DNA of 5,330 nt from an uncultured Sutterella sp. (lineage in GTDB: Bacteria > Pseudomonadota > Gammaproteobacteria > Burkholderiales > Burkholderiaceae_F). Shown piece by piece: positions 1 through 5,262 of this stretch. Position 1 is the first letter of the stretch. Each line of letters starts with the position of its first letter. The translations under genes were made by a program, and so were the position numbers. The stretch lies in NCBI GenBank assembly GCA_905213905.1, contig CAJMKD010000076.1, positions 1-5,330 on the forward strand, written 5' to 3'. Below the pieces are notes generated by a model, which was not told the origin of the DNA, made no database searches, and saw nothing but the letters and a program-made list of their open reading frames with translations.

Positions 1-223
1 CTTATTCCTGACGCAGGGCGGCGTCAAGGTGCCGCCCAACTTCGAAGCGCGCCCGCCGCAGGGCGACATCATTCCGGGCCTCTACGTCGTCGGCCAGGAC
101 ATCGGCGGCCTCTTCGACTCGACCTACGACCTGCGCTGCGAAGGTTCCGCTTCGTCCTTTGCGATGACCTCGGGCCGCGTGGCTGCCGAGCACGCGATCA
201 AGATGCTTGAAGAAGGCAAGTGA
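1..223 (+). CDS. FAD-binding flavoprotein, fumarate reductase/flavocytochrome c type (C-terminal end only)
   Basis: Only the last 73 codons are present, read in the frame starting at base 2 and ending with TGA at 221-223; the start lies outside the window. The visible part has the hallmarks of the C-terminus of the FAD_binding_2 (fumarate reductase/succinate dehydrogenase flavoprotein) family. These are a TQGGVKV strand, then PGLYVVGQDIGG, the Gly-rich segment that closes the FAD site after the capping domain, then a final helix SSFAMTSGRVAAEHAI that packs on FAD. Family members are FAD-dependent reductases or dehydrogenases acting on fumarate, urocanate, acrylates or steroids. Many are exported and receive electrons from c-type cytochromes. 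The substrate cannot be told from this piece because the catalytic Arg/His residues lie upstream. It is convergent with the minus-strand ccmI-like gene. Family call is fairly secure; function is open. Confidence 0.8.
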   Translation, partial: LFLTQGGVKVPPNFEARPPQGDIIPGLYVVGQDIGGLFDSTYDLRCEGSASSFAMTSGRVAAEHAIKMLEEGK

Positions 224-244
224 GAAGGCGCGAGGCTGAAGTTC

Positions 245-292
245 TTGAGCGCCGCTGAAGGCTGCTAAGAGCCGCCAGCTGCCGGCGCTCAA
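245..292 (+). other. Inverted repeat / possible first hairpin after the flavoprotein gene
   Basis: Perfect 10-base arms TTGAGCGCCG (245-254) and CGGCGCTCAA (283-292) enclose 28 bases, which themselves allow a small GGCT/AGCC helix (260-263 with 270-273). It starts 21 bases after the stop codon at 223 and has no T-run after it. It could be a 3' mRNA-stabilising structure or an accessory terminator ahead of the hairpin at 320-350. The pairing is seen directly; the role is a guess. Confidence 0.3.
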
Positions 293-319
293 CGCGAAGC
301 TTGAGGCGCACCTTTAAGG

Positions 320-360
320 CGAAGGCCCGGGCGAAACACCCGGGCCTTCGTTCTCATTCA
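320..360. terminator. GC-rich hairpin between convergent genes (likely bidirectional terminator)
   Basis: A perfect 12-bp stem is formed by CGAAGGCCCGGG (320-331) and CCCGGGCCTTCG (339-350) around a 7-base loop. On the plus strand it is followed by a moderately T-rich stretch, TTCTCATTCATTG. On the minus strand the tail is less T-rich. It lies between the ends of two convergent genes (stops at 223 and 390), the usual place for a shared terminator. Strong stem, weak T-tracts, so termination efficiency is uncertain, especially for the minus strand. Confidence 0.6.
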
Positions 361-389
361 TTGCTTTCTCTGCCGGCAGTTCTGCTGCC

Positions 390-1385
390 TCATTGCGGCG
401 CCGGCTTCTTTTCCAATTGCTTCTCCTGCGTCTTTTCCGAAGCCTCTTCGGCGGCCTGCTTCTGCGTTTCGCGCGCCGCACGGTCGAGCGCCTCGCGATC
501 GGCGCGAATCCGCTCGTCAAGAACCTTGATCGTTTCTTCAAACCGCATGTATTCGGGCCGGTCCGGCGTCATGCGCGAGAGCATGATCTCGAGCTGATGC
601 TTGGCGAGTACCCAGTCCTTCGTCGCAAAAGCGGCCATGCCGACGAGTTCGATCGCCTTGGGATTCTCGGGCTGCATCGTCTGGGCCTTCAGAAGCGCAG
701 CCTTGGCATCATCAAGAAATTCTGCGTCGTTGGCCGTCAAAACCGCCGCGCCGTATTCGAGGAGGATGTCGGGATCGGCGGCAATTTTCTTTTCCACCCG
801 AAAGGCCTCTCTGTAGGCGGCTGCGGCACCCTTGAAGTCGCCCCCCTCAATGCGCCGGTGCGCGAGAAGCACCCAGGCGCGTCCGTCCTTTTCGTTGTCG
901 CCGAGATAGGTTTCGATCGCTTCGGCCGATGCGGTGCCCTGAAGCACCTTCTGATCCTCGGTGAGGCGCATGACTTCCGGCGCGCCGAGGAACCCATAGC
1001 AAAGCGCCGAGAGAAGCACCATCATGCTCGTGACGCCGACGGCAAGGCGGATGCGCATCTGCTTCGTCACGGGTTCCGCGTCGGGCGAAACGTTCTCTTT
1101 GCTTTGAAGCGCGCGGAGCTCTTCGAGCGTGCGGCTTCGCAGATCCGAGAGCAGCTGCTCGTAGATCGCTTGCGTGACGAGGCCTCGCGCGAGCTCATCG
1201 TCAAGCCGTGCTTTTTCGCTTCTGAGCGCCTCTTCGAGCTCTATGCGGGAATCGGCTTCCTGCGCCTTGCCGGCGCTCTCGCGCCCGCGGGCGCTGCCCG
1301 CCCGGAAAATCGTCGGCATGAGCGCTGCAATCGCAACGACGAGCATCACGAATTCAATCGCGTAAAGAATGGCGCGTTCCGTCAT
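390..1385 (-). CDS. ccmI: CcmI-like cytochrome c maturation protein (apocytochrome chaperone, TPR domain)
   Basis: Predicted 331-residue inner-membrane protein. Residues 5-27 and about 113-134 are hydrophobic membrane segments. Between them lies a charged helical stretch (about 40-95) rich in Glu, Arg and Leu. After the second segment comes a TPR-like helical repeat region (about 160-270, e.g. WVLLAHRRIEGGDFKGAAAAYREA), then a charged, likely coiled-coil tail (285-331) ending KKPAPQ. This order (TM, cytoplasmic loop with Leu/Glu-rich helix, TM, periplasmic TPR) is that of CcmI (CcmH C-terminal domain in E. coli, related to NrfG), which binds apocytochrome c and hands it to the CcmF/CcmH haem lyase. 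Start: the frame continues up to an ATG at 1445, but the added 20 residues are polar and unlike CcmI N-termini, and a possible -10 box lies just ahead of 1445, so ATG 1385 is preferred. Neither ATG has a clear Shine-Dalgarno. It follows the octahaem cytochrome gene on the same strand with hairpins between, so it may be transcribed separately. No other ccm gene is visible. Confidence 0.82.
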   Translation of the reverse strand: MTERAILYAIEFVMLVVAIAALMPTIFRAGSARGRESAGKAQEADSRIELEEALRSEKARLDDELARGLVTQAIYEQLLSDLRSRTLEELRALQSKENVSPDAEPVTKQMRIRLAVGVTSMMVLLSALCYGFLGAPEVMRLTEDQKVLQGTASAEAIETYLGDNEKDGRAWVLLAHRRIEGGDFKGAAAAYREAFRVEKKIAADPDILLEYGAAVLTANDAEFLDDAKAALLKAQTMQPENPKAIELVGMAAFATKDWVLAKHQLEIMLSRMTPDRPEYMRFEETIKVLDERIRADREALDRAARETQKQAAEEASEKTQEKQLEKKPAPQ

Positions 1386-1450
1386 GAATGAAAAAAGCTT
1401 GAGAAGAGTTTTAGTCAGGTCAGAAGAACCGGCTGAGCGGCGCATCGGCG

Positions 1451-1456
1451 ACTATA
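1451..1456 (-). promoter_or_regulatory. Possible -10 box for the ccmI-like gene
   Basis: TATAGT (minus strand, 1456-1451) matches the sigma-70 -10 consensus at five of six positions. No good -35 hexamer is found 16-18 bases upstream and there is no proper TGn extension. If used, transcription would begin near 1444, which removes the ATG at 1445 and supports translation from 1385. Weak call. Confidence 0.2.
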
Positions 1457-1517
1457 CAGGAAAGCGCTGGCGCTTATGGGATGCAGAGCGCCCCGCGAAA
1501 TGACGATGCGAACGAAG

Positions 1518-1547
1518 AAGCCCGCTCATCCGAAGACAAACGGGCTT
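1518..1547 (-). terminator. UUCG-capped hairpin downstream of the octahaem cytochrome gene
   Basis: Read on the minus strand, AAGCCCG (1547-1541) pairs perfectly with CGGGCTT (1524-1518). The inner bases TTTGTC and GATGAG pair throughout if G-U is allowed, and the loop is UUCG closed by C-G. The result is an uninterrupted 13-bp RNA stem. The sequence after it is CTTCGTTCGC, only moderately T-rich. On the plus strand the wobble pairs become C-A mismatches, so the full fold is specific to minus-strand RNA, which agrees with its place after the stop at 1600. Likely a terminator or 3' stabiliser. Confidence 0.5.
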
Positions 1548-1552
1548 GAGAG

Positions 1553-1583
1553 CGCTGCGGCGGCCGGGCGGCCGCCGCGAGCG
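1553..1583 (-). other. Second GC-rich hairpin just after the octahaem cytochrome stop codon
   Basis: GCGGCGGCC (1557-1565) and GGCCGCCGC (1570-1578) form a perfect 9-bp stem with a 4-base loop. Outside a single bulged base (1579) a further CGCT/AGCG helix (1553-1556 with 1580-1583) extends it. It begins 17 bases after the stop codon at 1600-1602 and precedes the UUCG hairpin by 5 bases. No T-run follows. It may stabilise the 3' end or act with the next hairpin in termination. Confidence 0.4.
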
Positions 1584-1599
1584 TCAGTTGGGCGCGGGA

Positions 1600-3216
1600 T
1601 TACTTCGCGTTCTTCGCGGCAATCGCCTTTCTCAGCAGCGCGGTGGCATCCTGAGCGGCCTTGCAGCTCTTGGCGAGGCTGCGGACAGCCTGGTCGGGAT
1701 TATGGAACCAGGCGCCGTTGACGGCCGTCCAGTATTCCCAATTGATGTGTGCGGAAGCATGAAGCTTGCGGGCTTCGTCGAGCGTCTTCTGGTCGACGCC
1801 GGCAGAAATCGCATCTTCAAACGCATCGAACATGTCGTTCATGCGGGATTCGGCTTCGCGGACCTTGCCGTCATAGTGGCCCTTCATCGCGTCGATTGCT
1901 GCGACCATCTGCTTTTCGGTCTTGTCCTTGTGGCAGGTGAGGCAGGTCTCTTCGATGTAGTGACGCGGCGAGGTAGCCCAGTGGAGCGTGTAGGTCTTGC
2001 CGGATTCGTCCTTCACCTTCGGCATGTGGCAGCTCGCGCAGTTTGCGCCCGCCTTGTCGTGCTTCGAGCCGAAGAACGTTTCCGCATCGGGATGCTGCAT
2101 CTTCACAAGGAGCGCGCCCGTCATGCTGTGCTTGAAGTCGCGGTAGCCGATCTTGTCGTAATAAGCTTCGATCTGGTCGGCGTTGACGAACGGGAAGTGG
2201 TTCGTGAGACGGTTGTCCATGCCGATCGCCTTGCCCGTCTTGGCATCAATGCCGGGGTTGCAGACGTATTCGACGTGGCACTGCGCGCACATGAGGTTCG
2301 CGTCCGGCTTCTCAAGGTAGGCAACCTTGCGCGTGAAGCCGCGCATGCCGAAGTCCTTGACGTCGATCTTGGTCTTGTTGGCGGCGACTTCCGTCCACAC
2401 CGAGGGTGCGCCCTGGTTGTCGCGGGTGAGCGCATCGATGAGGCCGTCGCGAACGACGCGCGGCTTGGCGTTGTGCGGATCGTGGCAGAAGTTGCAGTTG
2501 AGCGCATGGTTGACGGCGCGCACGCTGTCGACCGCATTCGAGGCACGGTTGAACTTCGCGCCTTCGACCTTGTCGCCCATATAGGCCCAGTCGAGCATCA
2601 GGTCGGTCGACTTGCACGACCAGCAGACGCCGTTGCCGGCCGCAGCGGTGCCGGGCTTGAAGGCCTTGTGTTCATTCGTGTCGGGATAGTTGTCCTTGAG
2701 AACATCCCAGACCTTGTAGTGCTTGCCGCCTTCGAGCGTCGTATAGAGCCAGCCGTCCTTCGGTTCGAAGCGGCCGCCGAAAGCGCGGTCGACGATGAAC
2801 TGGTCGATTGCCATCCAGGTGTGCGCGCGCGGCAGATCGTGCTCCTTCGTGAAGCCATGGCCGCCGAGCGCACGGTCGAAGAACGGATCAGGCGCCGGGC
2901 CGTTCATGGCCTTCTTGGACTGGCGGGCCGGACGGTCGCTCGTCTTGTAGAGCGACGTGTACTGCGCGGTGTGGCAGGCGCCGCAGTTGGCCGGGTCCAT
3001 GTTCGTGGCCGGGCGGGCTGCGGGCTTCTTCAGGTGCTCATCGAGCCCCGAGTGGCACGTCGTGCAGGCAACGTCCTTGTGCGCGGCGCCCGCGTGATCG
3101 GCGGCGATGTTGGCGTGGCAGGTGGCGCAGGCCTTGAGATCCGCGGCGCTCACGGAAAAGGAGGCGCCGAGCGCAAGCAGAAGGGAAGCGGCTGCGGTCA
3201 GATGATGAACTTTCAT
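1600..3216 (-). CDS. Exported octahaem cytochrome c nitrite reductase (ammonia-forming, TvNiR/ONR type, NrfA superfamily)
   Basis: Predicted 538 residues with a Sec signal peptide (cleavage likely after VSA, residue 24), so a periplasmic enzyme. It has eight haem attachment motifs: CATCH (30), CTTCH (51), CGACH (78), CWSCK (198), CNFCH (241), CAQCH (310), CASCH (393) and CLTCH (425). The lysine (K202) marks the catalytic haem of the nitrite reductase family, which reduces nitrite to ammonium with six electrons. The last five haems align with pentahaem NrfA, including E316, Y317 and the KMQH block (K372, Q374, H375) of the calcium/active site, and a C-terminal helix with H490, W493 and H505. 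Three extra N-terminal haems, with CXXCK fourth, match octahaem enzymes such as Thioalkalivibrio TvNiR. K202-Y317 and Y317-H375 spacings (115 and 58) equal those I recall for TvNiR K188/Y303/H361. C319 sits where TvNiR has the cysteine cross-linked to the catalytic tyrosine. R144 is the probable catalytic arginine, less certain. Usual NrfA is about 480 residues. A good Shine-Dalgarno supports the start. Automatic pipelines may label it nrfA. Confidence 0.9.
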   Translation of the reverse strand: MKVHHLTAAASLLLALGASFSVSAADLKACATCHANIAADHAGAAHKDVACTTCHSGLDEHLKKPAARPATNMDPANCGACHTAQYTSLYKTSDRPARQSKKAMNGPAPDPFFDRALGGHGFTKEHDLPRAHTWMAIDQFIVDRAFGGRFEPKDGWLYTTLEGGKHYKVWDVLKDNYPDTNEHKAFKPGTAAAGNGVCWSCKSTDLMLDWAYMGDKVEGAKFNRASNAVDSVRAVNHALNCNFCHDPHNAKPRVVRDGLIDALTRDNQGAPSVWTEVAANKTKIDVKDFGMRGFTRKVAYLEKPDANLMCAQCHVEYVCNPGIDAKTGKAIGMDNRLTNHFPFVNADQIEAYYDKIGYRDFKHSMTGALLVKMQHPDAETFFGSKHDKAGANCASCHMPKVKDESGKTYTLHWATSPRHYIEETCLTCHKDKTEKQMVAAIDAMKGHYDGKVREAESRMNDMFDAFEDAISAGVDQKTLDEARKLHASAHINWEYWTAVNGAWFHNPDQAVRSLAKSCKAAQDATALLRKAIAAKNAK

Positions 3217-3221
3217 GGTGG

Positions 3222-3227
3222 TCTCCT
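3222..3227 (-). promoter_or_regulatory. Ribosome-binding site of the octahaem cytochrome gene
   Basis: AGGAGA on the minus strand lies five bases before the ATG at 3216 (GGAG to ATG spacing of six). This is a near-ideal Shine-Dalgarno and fixes the start codon, directly ahead of a typical signal peptide. Confidence 0.8.
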
Positions 3228-3599
3228 GTGCGAGCGGTTCGACCGGCGAGGGGGCTGCCGGAGCGCTTCTTCATCATGCGGCGCGGGGGTTTCTTTCCCG
3301 CAGGCCGCCGACATTCTTAGGGGCGGAAGCGCTTTGCTCACGGTATGGAAAGTCTAGGTGACCTTAAGATTCTCTTAAATAATCCGCATGGGGGATCCGA
3401 TCTGCTCCTCTCGTGCAGAGCCAGCCCATTGCATTCGACTGAAAGAGTAGGAAGCATGTCTCATTAGGTTTTGGATATATTCCTTAGTAGGTATCTTTTG
3501 ACCCTCCCGATTGCACCGGATCCATCCCAAAGAGAGTCTGCTTCGGACTGCCAAAGAAGATCGGCAGCAGGCAAAAGACACCAACAGAAACCGTGCCAT
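3228..3599. other. Non-coding interval between the octahaem cytochrome gene and the symporter terminator
   Basis: No open frame here shows protein-like composition or a ribosome-binding site, so I see no gene. Bases 3228-3350 are GC-rich and would be 5' leader of the octahaem mRNA; they can form a small hairpin (GCGGG near 3281 with CCCGC near 3298). Bases 3355-3600 are clearly more AT-rich than the genes and contain the TTAAG inverted repeat, a NarL/NarP-like palindrome (3478-3493), and two GGATCC palindromes. The stretch most likely holds the regulatory region of the octahaem gene. A small RNA is possible but not supported by any clear terminator of its own. Confidence 0.5.
3351..3379 (-). 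promoter_or_regulatory. Candidate promoter and operator-like inverted repeat for the octahaem cytochrome gene
   Basis: On the minus strand TTTAAG (3379-3374) and TAGACT (3356-3351) are 17 bases apart and could serve as weak -35 and -10 boxes (three and four of six consensus matches). That puts the start of transcription near 3344 and gives a leader of about 127 bases. The -35 box overlaps a perfect inverted repeat TTAAG-N5-CTTAA (3364-3378), which could bind a dimeric regulator. A weak promoter with an operator over the -35 would suit an activated anaerobic respiratory gene. The repeat is seen; promoter function is inferred and not strong. Confidence 0.3.
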
Positions 3600-3648
3600 A
3601 AAAAACCAAAAAGCCGCATCGAAAGCTTGAAAGAATTCGATGCGGCTT
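3600..3648 (-). terminator. Strong Rho-independent terminator of the symporter gene
   Basis: On the minus strand a perfect 13-bp stem (AAGCCGCATCGAA, 3648-3636, with TTCGATGCGGCTT, 3623-3611) encloses a 12-base loop. It is followed at once by a T-rich tract, TTTGGTTTTTTATGG. It lies 64 bases after the symporter stop codon at 3713-3715. This is a textbook intrinsic terminator and separates the symporter from the octahaem cytochrome gene as distinct transcription units. Confidence 0.9.
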
Positions 3649-3712
3649 CGTCAATGTCGAAAACCGTTCACTCGCGGCAGACGCTCGTCCTCTGTTGCCG
3701 CCAGTGTGCTTG

Positions 3713-5143
3713 TCAAGACTGCGAGAGCTCTTCGTGCGGCTTGCGCGGCCAGGCGAGAATGCCCTTTTGCGAAGGCAGAATCTTCGGGTCAAATTCCGGA
3801 TCGCGGATGCCGCGGCTCTTTTGGTCGAAGTAGTCCTTGAGCGCAATGAAGGCGATGCGGCCGAGGAGCGTAATGGCAACGAGGTTGAGAATCGCCATGA
3901 GCGCCATGAAGAGATCGGCGAGATTCCAGACAAGGCCGAGGTTCGCGACGGCGCCGAAGTAGACCATGATGACGACGAACGCCCGGAAGAGATTGAGCGC
4001 GACCGGCCGGCGGCTGATGAAGTCCATGTTGACTTCGCCGTAGAAATAGTTCCCGATGATCGAGGAGAAGGCGAAGAAGAGAATGATCACCGACATGAAC
4101 GTGTTGGTCCAGTCGCCGAGCTGCCCCGTGAGCGTGCGCTGCACGAGCTCGATCCCTGTCTTGCCGGATTCCTGCCAGCCCGTCGACAGAAGAACGATCA
4201 TTGCGGAGGCCGTGCAGACGAGGAGCGTATCGACGAAGACGCCGATCGACTGAACAAGCCCCTGCTTCACGGGATGCGTGGCGTCGGCCGTCGCAGCGGC
4301 GTTCGGCACCGAACCCATGCCGGCTTCGTTCGAGAAGAGCCCGCGCTTGATGCCGGTCATGAGCGCGAGCGCGAAGCCTGCGCCGCCGAGCGCCTCAAAG
4401 TCGAACGCGCAGCGGACAATGGTCGAGAGCACGCTCGGAATCTTCTCAAAATTCATGACCGTGATCACAGCGGCGATGAGCAGATAGGCGCCCGCCATGA
4501 AGGGCACCATGACGCCCACGACCTTGGCAATGCGGGTGATGCCGCCGAAAATGACGAGTGCGGTCGCCGCAGCGACGAGAAGGCCCGTCGCTTCGGGCGA
4601 GAAGCCGTAGGAGGTCTGCACGGAAAGCGCAATCGTGTTGGCCTGCACGGAATTGAAGATGAGGCCGTAGGTGATCGAAATAAGAATCGCAAAGAGCGTC
4701 GCAAAGAAGGGCGACCCAAGCACGTTCCCGATGTAGTAGGCGGGACCGCCAACGAAGCCGCCTTTTTTCTTTGGCGCCTTGTAGATCTGCGCGAGCGTCG
4801 ACTCAACAAAGCCCGTCGCCGCGCCGAGCGTCGCAATCACCCACATCCAGAAGACGGCGCCGGGGCCGCCCGTCACCACCGCGATGGCGATGCCGGCGAT
4901 GTTGCCGACGCCCACGCGGGATGCGGTCGAAACGCAGAAGGCCTGAAAGGTCGAAATGTGGCCGTGCTTGGGCTTGGCGGTAGCGCCTTCGGTGATGAGG
5001 CGGAACATTTCGCCGAGGCGGCGCAGCTGCACGAAGCCCGTGGCGAGCGTGAACCAGATGCCGAGGCCCACGAGCATGACGATGAGAACGTAGGACCAGA
5101 GGACGTCGTTGACGCTCCCCACAAAATTAGTTAACCATTCCAA
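3713..5143 (-). CDS. Sodium:alanine/glycine symporter, AGCS family
   Basis: Predicted 476-residue inner-membrane transporter with about ten hydrophobic segments, the usual length for the family. It would take up alanine, glycine or a similar small amino acid with sodium. Evidence: the family signature region GGPGAVFWMWVIATLG (92-107, one position off the PROSITE pattern as I remember it), the preceding GVGNIAGIA loop (78-86), and the highly conserved RGLFSNEAGMGSVPNAAA block (267-284). VQANT (166-170) is at the expected substrate-side helix. The start codon is TTG: GGAG lies eight bases upstream, and the resulting N-terminus (MEWLTNFVGSVND) fits the family. The nearby ATG at 5138 is out of frame and runs into TAA after three codons. 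A charged C-terminal tail (436-476) is cytoplasmic. It has its own strong terminator and a long leader with possible RNA structure. The amino acid actually carried cannot be read from sequence. Confidence 0.92.
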   Translation of the reverse strand: MEWLTNFVGSVNDVLWSYVLIVMLVGLGIWFTLATGFVQLRRLGEMFRLITEGATAKPKHGHISTFQAFCVSTASRVGVGNIAGIAIAVVTGGPGAVFWMWVIATLGAATGFVESTLAQIYKAPKKKGGFVGGPAYYIGNVLGSPFFATLFAILISITYGLIFNSVQANTIALSVQTSYGFSPEATGLLVAAATALVIFGGITRIAKVVGVMVPFMAGAYLLIAAVITVMNFEKIPSVLSTIVRCAFDFEALGGAGFALALMTGIKRGLFSNEAGMGSVPNAAATADATHPVKQGLVQSIGVFVDTLLVCTASAMIVLLSTGWQESGKTGIELVQRTLTGQLGDWTNTFMSVIILFFAFSSIIGNYFYGEVNMDFISRRPVALNLFRAFVVIMVYFGAVANLGLVWNLADLFMALMAILNLVAITLLGRIAFIALKDYFDQKSRGIRDPEFDPKILPSQKGILAWPRKPHEELSQS

Positions 5144-5262
5144 TTGAGTTTCTCCGAACTTGAATCGGACTTGCCGAGGGAACGGTCCGCGCAGCTGTTG
5201 TTTTTCTTTTGCCTCGGTAAAGCGTCCTGGGCTTTCCCGATCGGACCGTCTGCCAAAACGTG
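5144..5262 (-). promoter_or_regulatory. Long leader of the symporter gene with crossed helices and a covered ribosome-binding site
   Basis: Read on the minus strand, ACGGTCCG (5249-5242) is perfectly complementary to CGGACCGT (5189-5182), and CCGAGG (5217-5212) to CCTCGG (5179-5174). The two helices interleave, as in an H-type pseudoknot, with connecting stretches of 24, 22 (A-rich) and 2 bases. Next, TCCGA (5169-5165) can pair with TCGGA (5157-5153), which includes most of the GGAG ribosome-binding site (5155-5152) for the TTG start. This arrangement could control translation. I do not recognise a known riboswitch; the glycine-riboswitch core is not visible. Complementarity is seen; function is speculative. 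Confidence 0.35.

Noticed and set aside
393..1391. A 332-codon open frame on the plus strand
   Set aside because: Antisense to the ccmI-like gene, no recognisable domain, no ribosome-binding site.
1386..1445. Upstream ATG at 1445 for the ccmI-like protein
   Set aside because: It adds 20 polar residues before the first membrane segment, has no ribosome-binding site, and the possible -10 box would place transcription start at about the ATG itself. Not fully excluded.
1600..3216. Identification as MccA sulfite reductase, octahaem tetrathionate reductase or hydroxylamine oxidoreductase
   Set aside because: MccA has an unusual long-spaced haem motif and lacks CXXCK; tetrathionate reductase has its lysine-ligated haem at a different position; nothing marks a P460 haem. 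The CXXCK in fourth place with EYVC and KMQH fits octahaem nitrite reductase best.
1546..3357. A 603-codon open frame on the plus strand
   Set aside because: It is exactly antisense to the octahaem cytochrome gene; its product is Val/Arg/Ala-rich without domains, and long antisense frames are common in GC-rich codon usage. The minus strand has the signal peptide, haem motifs and ribosome-binding site.
3375..3599. A 74-codon minus-strand open frame in the intergenic region
   Set aside because: No ribosome-binding site, no recognisable motif, and composition does not look like the neighbouring proteins.
3695..5134. A 479-codon open frame on the plus strand
   Set aside because: Antisense to the symporter. 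The product is a highly charged Glu/Arg/His-rich sequence typical of the reverse complement of membrane-protein codons.
5144..5262. Glycine riboswitch ahead of the AGCS gene
   Set aside because: Expected from the gene family, but the conserved aptamer core and tandem arrangement are not recognisable in this leader.
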